Source: Acidimicrobiaceae bacterium (GTDB lineage Bacteria > Actinomycetota > Acidimicrobiia > Acidimicrobiales > RAAP-2). From it: DNA of 64,000 bases. The stretch covers positions 52,223-116,222 of the forward strand of contig PMON01000004.1 in assembly GCA_003162395.1 (NCBI GenBank), read 5' to 3'. Numbering within the stretch: the stretch's first letter is position 1; every line of letters starts with the position of its first letter. Positions 29,076-37,093 of the stretch are shown in pieces. The translations under genes were made by a program, and so were the position numbers. The notes below the pieces were generated by a model. The model was not told the DNA's origin and did not search any database. It saw only the letters and a list, made by a program, of their open reading frames with translations.

Positions 29076-29453
29076 GAGTCGACCGCAAACGGGACAAGCT
29101 GGCTCAACCGACGAAGCATTGGCCCGGCCTGCCGTAACGAATTCGCAAGGGCGACGTCGTGCGTCGAACTCACGAGGATCGATGACTTGGACAGGGCCCA
29201 ACTTTGGATCGCGTCAGATGCCGGTAGCTCTCGATGGCGGCGAAAGGCCCGGAGCTCGCCCAACCGAAGGACCGTGAAGGCGCGCCTGCCAACGCCCCGA
29301 GTTGAGCTTCCTGGTGCTCCCCCACGTGCTGTGCGACCGGCTCACGATCCCAACGGTCGCCCGTTTGGCACGAATTTGGCACGACCGACCGTCGATGCTA
29401 GATGCGGGCTCCTTCCGGAGCACTCGATCTCTCGCTGATCAGGTCTGCAACTT
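29076..29453. other. Intergenic region left of element E1
   Basis: It holds the repeat shared with 19.9 kb (29296-29322), paired TTGGCACGA repeats (29365-29373 and 29376-29384), and the left target copy TCAGGTCTGCAACTT (29439-29453) directly before the E1 terminus. No gene is seen. The layout looks like an old attachment region. Confidence 0.5.
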
Positions 29454-29536
29454 GCGCAAGGAGGACAGGTGCCTCCGCGGTGCCCACAGGCGTAACGGGC
29501 CCGGGGCGCAGGGAAGCCGTCTGGAGGATCGTGACG
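29454..29536 (+). repeat. E1 left terminal inverted repeat
   Basis: 83 bp starting GCGCAAGGAGGACAGG and ending GGATCGTGACG. Compared with the E1 right end it differs at four positions. Confidence 0.85.
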
Positions 29537-29706
29537 ACGAGCCGTGGAACCTGGGCATTGCTTAGCCTTGTTGAATGGAGTTCCACCCCAATGGCCCTGG
29601 GGTATGCCACTGCCTTGAGTCAGTGAGATGATTCAGCAAAGTGGCAAGGAAATTCTCGGCACCGCCGGGATATAGGTTGAGAGATGGGCCAACGAGAAGA
29701 GGCCAA

Positions 29707-31548
29707 ATGAGAGTTCGGCGCCATGCGCCTATTGCAAGGATGGCCGGGGTCGTCCTGACGGCCGGAATCGCCCTGGCGCTCTCGGGGTGTTTGTCTTCGA
29801 CCTCCCCGCCAATCAACGGCGCTGCCGGCTCACCGACAATCACCGTGGTCCACTCCAACGTTACGCACGGCAACCTCAATCTGTACTTGTCTGATCTGTC
29901 CTGCTCGTCCGTGCACGACTGCTGGGCGACCGGACAAGACACCGTGCCAGAGGGTCAAGGCATTCCGATGTACACGCTTCTGATGCACTATGGCAGCGAC
30001 TCGTGGCATCAGGTGCTCCGTACCGGGGACGCCCAGAGCTCCGACCCACCGCAGCTTGGGCAGCTCTCGTGTCCGGCTGTCCGGTGGTGCATGACCACCG
30101 TCGGATTCACCGGGATTACGGTCGGAATCCACTACCCCACGTTCGCCATCATTTCGAACGGTCGGCTCCACCTTCTCCGCACGACTGCGATCGGCGCCTT
30201 CTCCGCGATCGACTGCCGAAGCAAGTCTGACTGTGTCGGGGTCGGATTGAGGTCGGGAGGCAGTTTCGCTGCGGCTAGGTGGAACGGCACGGTTTGGACG
30301 GCAATGCCAACTGAGGGCGTCAACGGTCAAGCGAGCGCTGTGTCCTGCCCGACGGCGACCTACTGCTTGGCTGTCGGCAGCAACTACGGAGTAGGTGTCA
30401 CACAGGGACCCGGCGCCATGCGATGGAACGGCTCGGTCTGGCGCTCGACCCCGCAACCGGTCGGGAAGTTTGGCACAGCACCTCCCTGCCAACGAGAGTG
30501 TCCCGAGCGGCCGTCCATCGCTCCGAGGTTCACGGCAGTCTCGTGCACCGCACCTTCACAATGCGTCGCACTCGGCTCGGGATACGGGTCATTCGGCTTC
30601 TCTTGGAACGGAACAGCCTGGACCGAGATGCCCGCACTCTTCGACTCGGGCATTGGTGCGATCTCCTGCCCTTCCGGCGGGCCTTGCCTCGGCGTCGGCG
30701 GAGCGAAGGTTGTTTCAATTGTTGGCGACGCTGTCTCTCAGGTCAGCCCACCAGCATCAATCGCGAAGGGAAGCCAAGGTCTGAGCGCCGTTGACTGCCC
30801 ATCATCTCATCAGTGCGTCGTGCTCGGAACCACTGCGCCAGTTTCGAGCCAGTCCGAACAGATGGCGTCGAGTTGGAATGGCAACTCGTGGCACATGCAG
30901 CCCTTCGTTGCACCAGCGTTCTCATTAGTGCGTCCTGATGATGTCTCCGAGGAGCTCGGGCCGTGCACAGGCGATCCGAGGTCGAAGGTGGTCACCGTCA
31001 CGCTCGTGCCGCACCACGGGTTCGCGGCCGTTAGCCCGACGTGTCAGATCGTGGATCGCGGGCAGCTCCTCGATGTCCGCAATGTGACGAAGGGGAGCGC
31101 GACCACGGCGATCGGAACCACGTTCGTCTTCACGCTCAAGCCTGGTGAGACCGCCCGGCTTCAGCCGGCACTGAGCGCGCTGTTTGCGCAGGGACATCAA
31201 GCGCTGGGGTTCACCGGCTCGAACTACGGCACGTTCGTCGATCTATGGATCGGCAGTCGCTCCGAGCAGCCCGGCTATCAGCTCACCGTCTCCGGCGACG
31301 CTCCACTCTCGACCTGCGGCTCCCTTGGGGGTGGGCGAACGGTCAAGGCGTACTGGGCAAGGAATGAGCAGCTGTACCGATCGTTCCCCTGGTCGAACGC
31401 CCTCAATGCACAGCGGCCTGCCGCCAAGATGACTCTCTGCGTTGTTGTGGCATCGAACCATACGCGGACTCTCGAGGTGCTCAATAGGGCAGGAACGAGC
31501 TTGCTCTCCACTAGCGCTCCAAGCAGCGTCCTCGTGCAACACTTCTGA
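29707..31548 (+). CDS. Secreted lipoprotein with Cys-pair propeller repeats (E1 cargo)
   Basis: The 613-residue protein has a lipoprotein signal ending LALSGC (lipobox), so it is membrane-anchored outside the cell. It then has about eight repeats of the form SC...C-x-(A/V)-x-G...W-N-G-x-x-W, each with a Cys pair, resembling a WD/BNR-like propeller, and a C-terminal beta-sandwich with further Cys. The same repeat type occurs in the broken genes at 54538-57014. It is the only gene in E1. ATG 29707 is preceded by GAGAAGAGG. Confidence 0.75.
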   Translation: MRVRRHAPIARMAGVVLTAGIALALSGCLSSTSPPINGAAGSPTITVVHSNVTHGNLNLYLSDLSCSSVHDCWATGQDTVPEGQGIPMYTLLMHYGSDSWHQVLRTGDAQSSDPPQLGQLSCPAVRWCMTTVGFTGITVGIHYPTFAIISNGRLHLLRTTAIGAFSAIDCRSKSDCVGVGLRSGGSFAAARWNGTVWTAMPTEGVNGQASAVSCPTATYCLAVGSNYGVGVTQGPGAMRWNGSVWRSTPQPVGKFGTAPPCQRECPERPSIAPRFTAVSCTAPSQCVALGSGYGSFGFSWNGTAWTEMPALFDSGIGAISCPSGGPCLGVGGAKVVSIVGDAVSQVSPPASIAKGSQGLSAVDCPSSHQCVVLGTTAPVSSQSEQMASSWNGNSWHMQPFVAPAFSLVRPDDVSEELGPCTGDPRSKVVTVTLVPHHGFAAVSPTCQIVDRGQLLDVRNVTKGSATTAIGTTFVFTLKPGETARLQPALSALFAQGHQALGFTGSNYGTFVDLWIGSRSEQPGYQLTVSGDAPLSTCGSLGGGRTVKAYWARNEQLYRSFPWSNALNAQRPAAKMTLCVVVASNHTRTLEVLNRAGTSLLSTSAPSSVLVQHF

Positions 31549-31587
31549 TTCGGTGGCGAACCAGGTGGCGACACTGACGGCGTTCGC

Positions 31588-31670
31588 CGTAACGATCCTC
31601 CAGACGGCTTCCTAGCGCCCCGGGCCTGTTACGCCTGTGGGCACCGCGGAGGCACCTGTCCTCCTTGCGC
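31588..31670 (-). repeat. E1 right terminal inverted repeat
   Basis: Reverse complement of the E1 left end with four differences in 83 bp. It lies only 14 bp from the E2 left end, so the two make a large imperfect palindrome. Confidence 0.85.
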
Positions 31671-31684
31671 TCAGGTCTGCACTT
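31671..31684. repeat. Target-site duplication between E1 and E2
   Basis: TCAGGTCTGCACTT, identical to 51186-51199 at the right end of E2 (15 identical bases if the preceding C is counted) and nearly identical to 29439-29453 at the left end of E1. Confidence 0.8.
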
Positions 31685-31767
31685 GCGCAAGGAGGACAGG
31701 TCCCTCCACGGTGCCGAAAAGCGTGACAGGGCCGGGGCGCTAGGGAGCCGTGTGGAGGATCGTCACG
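31685..31767 (+). repeat. E2 left terminal inverted repeat
   Basis: 83 bp beginning GCGCAAGGAGGACAGG. Versus the right end it differs only at the G/A after GCCGAAAA and the C/G in GGATCGTSACG. Confidence 0.9.
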
Positions 31768-31798
31768 GTCCGTGAGACTTGGCATGACGTCGCATGCC

Positions 31799-32563
31799 TC
31801 AACGAATGATGGGCAAACGCCGCGCGCCTGCCAGATGTTCATCCATCTGATCGAGCGGAATTAGCGGAATGAGAGCTTTGTCGAACCACCTGCGAACCCT
31901 GTCGTATGAATCGATAGCAGACTGGGCATTCGGCGAGACCGGAGGCTGCACCACGGCCAGACCGTCCACTTCGGTTTCCCGAACCGCGTGCAAGAAGAAT
32001 CCAGCGTCGTGCTCGACAGGCGTCAGCTTTCTCGCGGACGATGCAAAGGAGAGCACTTCCACGGCTTCGGTGCTGTCGCCCCTACTGACGACGGCGTCGA
32101 CAAGGAAGTCTCCGATGTACGCACCCCTGGCCACGTCTAGGCCCCGGCTCCTTATGCGCCGAACGACCTTGTCGAGTATCCGTCCCTTCGACAGCGCATT
32201 GCCGCCTCCGTACTGCGGCCGAACGTATGCAAGGAAGAGGGCATTCAACACCATGTCTGGGTCCGGCACGGCGGTCGGACGGGGCTCGGTGAAATAGAGG
32301 GAGTCGTGCATCGACGACCGCCACTCACTTAGGACACCGAGGGAGGGCTTGCGCTCTTGGTTGAACTGAGCCTCTATCCCTGTGACGATGCCATCGAGGA
32401 CTCCCTGGTCATGCAGGCGGGTGCTGATTGCACTGATCGGCGCCGCACGGATGCCGCCGAAGTGCCCGTCACGATCGACAAGAACGACGGCGACGTTCCT
32501 GGCCTCGTCTCGCGTCGCGTCGACGCGCCAACGAAGTAAGGAGAAGTGTCCTTGCACACTCAT
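31799..32563 (-). CDS. DUF3037-like protein, partner of the HipA-like kinase
   Basis: The 254-residue soluble protein starts SVQGHFSLLRWRVDATRDEARNVAVVLVD, the N-terminal pattern of DUF3037 proteins that are commonly encoded beside HipA-like kinases. The ATG overlaps the stop of the kinase gene (ATGA), so the pair is co-translated. It is probably the antitoxin or regulatory partner; no DNA-binding motif is obvious. It is the last gene before the left terminus of E2, ending 32 bases from the inverted repeat. Confidence 0.65.
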   Translation of the reverse strand: MSVQGHFSLLRWRVDATRDEARNVAVVLVDRDGHFGGIRAAPISAISTRLHDQGVLDGIVTGIEAQFNQERKPSLGVLSEWRSSMHDSLYFTEPRPTAVPDPDMVLNALFLAYVRPQYGGGNALSKGRILDKVVRRIRSRGLDVARGAYIGDFLVDAVVSRGDSTEAVEVLSFASSARKLTPVEHDAGFFLHAVRETEVDGLAVVQPPVSPNAQSAIDSYDRVRRWFDKALIPLIPLDQMDEHLAGARRLPIIR

Positions 32564-33378
32564 GACCGCGCCCAGGCTTCCACGACTGTACGCAGGTTAG
32601 CTCGACGCTCTGCCAGCCAGGCACCGATCGCCAGACGCCTCTGAGCCGGGGATCCCCACTCAGCGCCGATTGGGACCTGACTCACCGCCGTCAGAAGGTC
32701 GGCATCACTGAGACTCTCGATCCGTCGCAGAGGGACGTCGACAAGGTTCACGTCTCGTCCGACGGTTTCGTCAACGCCAGGGATTGGCGCGACCACCATC
32801 TGGATCGGAAGACTCGCCCTGCCGTCGTTGAACCACTCTCCGTGGTCGATCGTGTACACGCGGCCGTTCTGCACGCCAACGAGCAGCTGCTGATCCGCCA
32901 TACCGAGCCACGTCTGGAAAACGACGGTCACCGCCCGCGACTGCGGATCGATCGAGTCTGGCTTGAAGGAGCCGTTTGCCAACAGCGGCTGCAGGTCCTT
33001 GCTGTTGATTACTCCGTGGACGTGTTCGATTCCGCAGAAGACGCCGACAAGTCGCTGAATCACGGCATTTGATGCGAAGCACTCCGGTGTCACACGAATG
33101 ATGCGTGCATTCGGACCAGCGCCGACCTCGTGTGCCAGTCGACCCGCGATCAGCTCAGACACCAAGCCCTGCTGCGCCCTGGCCTTCACCCAGTAGGACT
33201 TGCCGTCTACGCCTAGAAACGCGTTGGGCTCGGCATGCGTGCCGGTTGCGGCGGCAAGGTCATCCCTGGTCGTGATCGCCTCAACGACGGTGTAGCCCTT
33301 CGCGTCAAGGACACCGAGTGCTTCGGTCGATTCCCAGATTGTCATCGCGATCCAATCAGCGATCTGGTCGCTGTTCAC
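32560..33378 (-). CDS. HipA-like kinase
   Basis: The 272-residue protein shows a compact HipA-type kinase pattern. A Lys lies in SYWVKARAQ after a GVDGK turn, followed by the helix LVSELIAGRLAHEVG, a hinge-like region, WLGMADQQLLVGVQNG in the position of the catalytic loop, and IDHGEWF in the position of the metal-binding DxG/DHG motif. Shorter than classic HipA, it fits the HipA_2 group that pairs with DUF3037. It may act as a toxin kinase, an addiction module or a defence unit in E2. Confidence 0.65.
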   Translation of the reverse strand: MNSDQIADWIAMTIWESTEALGVLDAKGYTVVEAITTRDDLAAATGTHAEPNAFLGVDGKSYWVKARAQQGLVSELIAGRLAHEVGAGPNARIIRVTPECFASNAVIQRLVGVFCGIEHVHGVINSKDLQPLLANGSFKPDSIDPQSRAVTVVFQTWLGMADQQLLVGVQNGRVYTIDHGEWFNDGRASLPIQMVVAPIPGVDETVGRDVNLVDVPLRRIESLSDADLLTAVSQVPIGAEWGSPAQRRLAIGAWLAERRANLRTVVEAWARS

Positions 33379-33382
33379 GCCA

Positions 33383-34474
33383 TCAGAACGGCTCCTCGGG
33401 CGCGCTCACCGGCAGGTAAATGCCTCGTCCGAGGAACCAGCAGACGACGACCGGTTCCTGCGACTCTGGACGGAACATCAAGCTCGCACGCTGGTCGACC
33501 GTCTTGGCTTTGAGCAGGGCGTCCAGAGCTTCCTCGCTCGGATTGATCGCATTCTTGAACTCCTCGCCCTGGCGCCTCCAGCTCCACCCGGGCCGCTCCT
33601 TGGCGAGCCGCTCGTCGCGATAGGCACCCAATGACGTGTGAAGCAGGCCAGCCTGAAGTGCCTTGCGAAGTCGTAGCGAGCCATTATCTGCTACCCACGC
33701 AGTCGCCTCCGCGAGCTCCTTCTTGCGGGCGCTGCTCGCGCCGGCCACGCGGCGCCCCTCGTCGATGGTCGGCCAGGTCTTGGGGATCAGACTCATTAGC
33801 TGTCCCCGTAGCTCGTCGGTCATCTCGACCGCGACGGTGATCTCATCGACGACTGCCTGCAGTCGATCACGAGCGGCTTCGACCTCGCTCCGCACGTCGG
33901 CCTCGGTAGCAGGAAGATCGTTCATGACCGAGTTCGCTGCGTCCAGCACGTCGTGTGCGGACTGCAACCCCACTGACGTCGTCCATTCGCGCCATGCTGC
34001 GACGAGTGCCGCGAATTCGCGAGACTCGGCGGAGTCGGATCCCAGTGCTGCCTCACGCCGCGTGCTCTCGATCGTCAGCAACTCGTCCAGCGGGAGGTAG
34101 CGATCGAATACACCTGCGGTATCGGTGCCGCCATAGGACACCAACAACTCCGGGCCCGTCCACACCGGCGGCGTCGTGTCGAACCCGAAGTCGTCCACGT
34201 TGGTCGGAGCGCGGTTCACGATCTCCACGAGGATCTCTCGGCCAATCACCAACTCGGCGCCAACGACCGTCGGTGGACCATCGCCATAGCCAGAGGCTTC
34301 CGAGTAAACGGGTTGAGGATCTAGCTCGAAGAATTTCGACCACTCGCGTGATCCAGGCTCCAGATATCGGTAGTCCAGGGTCGCGGAGGTTTCTCCTTGA
34401 CGGACTGCGTCGAGCAAGCCCAGCTCGCTGAGTCGGACCAGAACACGCGCATACGGCGCGCTGAAGTTATCCAC
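33383..34474 (-). CDS. Protein of unknown function in E2
   Basis: The 363-residue soluble protein is not recognised. The N-terminal half is mixed beta (YSEASGYGDGPPTVVGAELVIGREI); the middle is helical and probably coiled (EADVRSEVEAARDRLQAVVDEI); the C-terminus returns to beta with WFLGRGIYLPV. It starts after a gap with a hairpin at 34551-34570 and ends four bases before the HipA-like kinase, so it may belong to a three-gene unit with the kinase and DUF3037. Confidence 0.6.
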   Translation of the reverse strand: MDNFSAPYARVLVRLSELGLLDAVRQGETSATLDYRYLEPGSREWSKFFELDPQPVYSEASGYGDGPPTVVGAELVIGREILVEIVNRAPTNVDDFGFDTTPPVWTGPELLVSYGGTDTAGVFDRYLPLDELLTIESTRREAALGSDSAESREFAALVAAWREWTTSVGLQSAHDVLDAANSVMNDLPATEADVRSEVEAARDRLQAVVDEITVAVEMTDELRGQLMSLIPKTWPTIDEGRRVAGASSARKKELAEATAWVADNGSLRLRKALQAGLLHTSLGAYRDERLAKERPGWSWRRQGEEFKNAINPSEEALDALLKAKTVDQRASLMFRPESQEPVVVCWFLGRGIYLPVSAPEEPF

Positions 34475-34550
34475 GTCGGCCTCCTTGGCTTCCGTACCGG
34501 CCTCACTGAGGTCGGCTAAGTCAAACGCCTACGAGGACCCCTCGCAGGCC

Positions 34551-34570
34551 GTCGTGGCACCTGCCACGAC
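34551..34570. terminator. Hairpin between the R-M genes and the HipA unit
   Basis: GTCGTGGCA, CC, TGCCACGAC: a 9-bp inverted repeat after the stop of the nuclease gene at 34637. It marks the only sizeable break (162 bp) in the leftward gene array of E2. Confidence 0.5.
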
Positions 34571-34636
34571 GCACGTCACGCTATCAGGCGTTGTCGGCCA
34601 AGGTGTCGCGCTCGTGGTGGACGAGCGATTTAGCCG

Positions 34637-35476
34637 TTACTGCAGCAGGCCGAGGCGGCGAGCAGCATCCTCTAGGTCACTTCGGAACTCTCCGAGGCCC
34701 GAGAGGGCATATAGACCATCAATCTGTCCCGAGGCGCGAAGCTCGTAGATGCGCCGCAGATCGCTGATCCTGCTCTTCCAGCCGATGCCATCAACTGCGG
34801 CCATCACGTATTGCACCGGCAGCCGCTTGTTGGCCATGTCCTCGATCTCCCTGACGGCATCGGTGAGCTTGGAGCCAGTCGAGTCGAATCCTTTGGCCGC
34901 GACCACAATTCGCGCATCCGCGCCGCCACCAGGGATCGCAAGGTCACACGGGGCAGATGCACCGTTCCTCCCAATGAACCGAGTCCTTGTTGCGCACGCA
35001 AGACCTAGGTCGCGAGCGACTCGTTCGATTTCATCCTCGATCCGCCGCCCCGTCTCGCCCGCGTATGCGGCGGTCCTCCTCGTGCCAGCTCGTGCGACCA
35101 ATACGTCTCCGAAGTCGTACGTGCGCTCCCGCTGTTCCTCAACCAGCCTCACGAGGTCGTACTTCTCGTCGAGCATCTCGACGATCTGAGCGGCCCGCTC
35201 CAGGGACAGACCATTCCAACCGGCGGTACCGAGGTGGTGTTTGAGCACGTTCTTCAACTTCTCTCGCGTTAGCCCGACTGCCAGTCCGAGGATCGGCACG
35301 GCTTCTGGCTCGGCAGCCACGAAAACTGCGAGAGTTTGGCGATCGACTTCGTCCAAGGTGGAGAGGCCCGCCGCTACATCTCGAATGCGCTCGCTCTCAG
35401 CGGTAGGGATCGTTGGATCGAATGGATCGCTCAATTGAGTGAGCGAAGCCACGTAGTCATCGAACGAGCCGATCAT
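34637..35476 (-). CDS. DpnII-like restriction endonuclease candidate
   Basis: The 279-residue protein has a C-terminal nuclease-like core: GRRIEDEIERVARDLG, then CDLAIPGG with the first acidic residue, IVVAAKGFDSTGSKLTDA in the D-x(n)-(E/A)-x-K strand and following turn, and QYVMAAVDGIGWKS. The FDSTGSKL block resembles DpnII-type enzymes. The usual Glu of PD-(D/E)xK is Ala here, so activity is uncertain. Its ATG overlaps the methylase stop (TAATG), a typical restriction-modification arrangement. Confidence 0.6.
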   Translation of the reverse strand: MIGSFDDYVASLTQLSDPFDPTIPTAESERIRDVAAGLSTLDEVDRQTLAVFVAAEPEAVPILGLAVGLTREKLKNVLKHHLGTAGWNGLSLERAAQIVEMLDEKYDLVRLVEEQRERTYDFGDVLVARAGTRRTAAYAGETGRRIEDEIERVARDLGLACATRTRFIGRNGASAPCDLAIPGGGADARIVVAAKGFDSTGSKLTDAVREIEDMANKRLPVQYVMAAVDGIGWKSRISDLRRIYELRASGQIDGLYALSGLGEFRSDLEDAARRLGLLQ

Positions 35477-36528
35477 TAGCGGCCGATGAAGACGTATTCG
35501 ACAGCCTGGCGTCTTGCTGCGGCGGAATGAGTGCCGAAGTGATACCGGTGATCGATCGTCCGGACTTCGACTTCATCCTTCACTGATCGGAGAAGCTTTG
35601 TGATGACCTCTGCCTCTGGCACAGCGTTTGAAGAGTACGACAAGACAATCGTCGAATCACGGAAGTGCTCGAACATCCTCTCAAGTGCATCGACAATCGT
35701 GTGCTTGTAACTGAACGGTGTAAACCGCTTGACAAGTTTCTTGGTCATGGTGTCCTCCATGATCTCGACACCTCGCCAATAGACGCTCAGTCCTTCAAGA
35801 AAGTGGTAGCGCTTGATGTAACAGTTGTCATCTCGCGGAGGGGCATACGGTGGATCGAGGTACACAACGTCGTATCCTCGTGGATCAACACTGAAGACGT
35901 CGGAGTGAGTCGCACGGCACTGGCGTCCGCTGTCAAAGACGATCCGGTTGTACTCGGCTGCCGCTTCGACAAAGTGTTCCCTAAGGGGGAGCCGGAGATC
36001 CCGACGTCCGTCGTCGTATCGCAATTGGGTGAAGGTAAATACACCACGTGGCTGCTTGCGAGCGGCCGCTAGCACGAGTGAGGCAATCGCGATCGAACGC
36101 TTTGTGCCCTTGAGAAGGTCAATATGAGACCAAGCCGAATCAAGAAAGGTGAGATCACTGCCGGTGAAGTAGAGGCCTTCGAATGTTCTGCTGATGAAGT
36201 CACGATCGTCTGCCGCTGGACCGATGATCCTCGCAACGTCGTTCTTGTTGAGAACTGTCTTCTGATTCGCAACGGCGGCACTCGCGATGATGCCCGGGAA
36301 CGCGAGGAAGTCATTCGACGTCACCGAGTACCCCATCGCTTTCATCGCGTAGGAGACAACTCCGCTACCGGAGAACGCGTCGAGTGCAGTATCTCCACCT
36401 ACCTCGCCGAAGACTGCTGCGAGGTGAGGAATCAAGCGGTACTTCGAACCCATGTATCGCAAACGTGGGTATGAGGCAGATTTGAGGATCCCAGCATCCA
36501 CGTCCAGCTGTGTTGGAGTGATCGTCAC
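35476..36528 (-). CDS. Dam/D12-class N6-adenine DNA methyltransferase
   Basis: The 350-residue protein carries YMGSKYRLIPHL at the N-terminus, SAM motif ALDAFSGSGVVSYAMKAMG and catalytic motif VVYLDPPYAPPRDDNCY. These are diagnostic for the D12 class that methylates adenine, often in GATC-like sites. It forms a block with the DpnII-like nuclease downstream and the RAMA protein upstream; both junctions overlap (GTGA, TAATG). It probably protects E2 and host DNA, or marks element DNA. Confidence 0.85.
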   Translation of the reverse strand: MTITPTQLDVDAGILKSASYPRLRYMGSKYRLIPHLAAVFGEVGGDTALDAFSGSGVVSYAMKAMGYSVTSNDFLAFPGIIASAAVANQKTVLNKNDVARIIGPAADDRDFISRTFEGLYFTGSDLTFLDSAWSHIDLLKGTKRSIAIASLVLAAARKQPRGVFTFTQLRYDDGRRDLRLPLREHFVEAAAEYNRIVFDSGRQCRATHSDVFSVDPRGYDVVYLDPPYAPPRDDNCYIKRYHFLEGLSVYWRGVEIMEDTMTKKLVKRFTPFSYKHTIVDALERMFEHFRDSTIVLSYSSNAVPEAEVITKLLRSVKDEVEVRTIDHRYHFGTHSAAARRQAVEYVFIGR

Positions 36529-36851
36529 CCGATCACTTCGCTTCTTAGCTGGGAGAGGCTTCTACCGCCTAGGCGGACGATGCGCCAGCGATTCCAGCCA
36601 TCAACACTTCCTACGTCCAGAGCAGCGCAAGCGGCCTGGGATGGAGATTGATAACTAACGCCTTGTACCACGATCGTTGCGTCTGCCAGGAGTTCTCCTC
36701 TGATCTGGCCCGTTCGTCTATTGACCACCAACTGCTCACCGGGGAGTAAGGCTCCGCTGGCAAGCATCCTCTTCAGCTCCTGAGAACCTCCGCGCGCACT
36801 GGTCATCGTCGACGAGTCTCGCAGAAGGCTGTTCCTGCGCGGAGGACTCAC
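36525..36851 (-). CDS. RAMA-domain protein
   Basis: The 108-residue protein matches the RAMA domain (restriction enzyme adenine methylase associated): LLPGEQLVVNRRTGQIRGELL, a short strand, YQSPSQAACAALDVGSVDGWNRWRI, and a final LSQLR. RAMA domains are thought to read or target methylated DNA. Both its ends overlap neighbouring genes by GTGA. Its place before the Dam-type methylase supports a role in the same modification module. Confidence 0.75.
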   Translation of the reverse strand: MSPPRRNSLLRDSSTMTSARGGSQELKRMLASGALLPGEQLVVNRRTGQIRGELLADATIVVQGVSYQSPSQAACAALDVGSVDGWNRWRIVRLGGRSLSQLRSEVIG

Positions 36852-37093
36852 TGGTCTTCAGCGCTCCGGCCCTTGAAGATGCCGAACAGGACGAAGGCGA
36901 GGCCAACGAGTGCCGTGATTCCCGTCACCCATGGGTTGCCCGCAGTCTCCTCGTCCCCCCCGCCTTCATATGGGTCCGCGCGGTCGCGCCTAACCGTCAC
37001 CGCCGCCTTGCACCCGGGACACGTCGTGCGCGTCTTGGCCGCAGTCCAGAACACCTCCCCGCACTTGCGGCACTTCGCTTGCACGCGTTCCAT
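36848..37093 (-). CDS. Small zinc-ribbon membrane protein
   Basis: The 81-residue protein has CRKCGEVFWTAAKTRTTCPGC, a CxxC-x(14)-CxxC zinc ribbon, then a linker and one C-terminal transmembrane segment (VTGITALVGLAFVLFGIF). Function unknown. The ATG overlaps the stop of the ParB-methylase gene (TGATG); a GTG one codon earlier is also possible. Confidence 0.65.
   Translation of the reverse strand: MERVQAKCRKCGEVFWTAAKTRTTCPGCKAAVTVRRDRADPYEGGGDEETAGNPWVTGITALVGLAFVLFGIFKGRSAEDQ

Larger units (their letters stand above)
29454..31670. mobile_element. E1: short non-autonomous casposon-like element
   Basis: This 2217-bp segment is bounded by 83-bp inverted repeats (29454-29536 and 31588-31670; 79 of 83 bases match). 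Both ends begin GCGCAAGGAGGACAGG like those of E2, and the same target sequence flanks it (TCAGGTCTGCAACTT on the left, TCAGGTCTGCACTT on the right). It contains one gene, for a secreted lipoprotein, and no integrase, so it must be moved in trans if it is mobile. Its ends differ from E2's at roughly one base in six, so E1 is a relative rather than a deletion product of this very E2. Confidence 0.82.
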
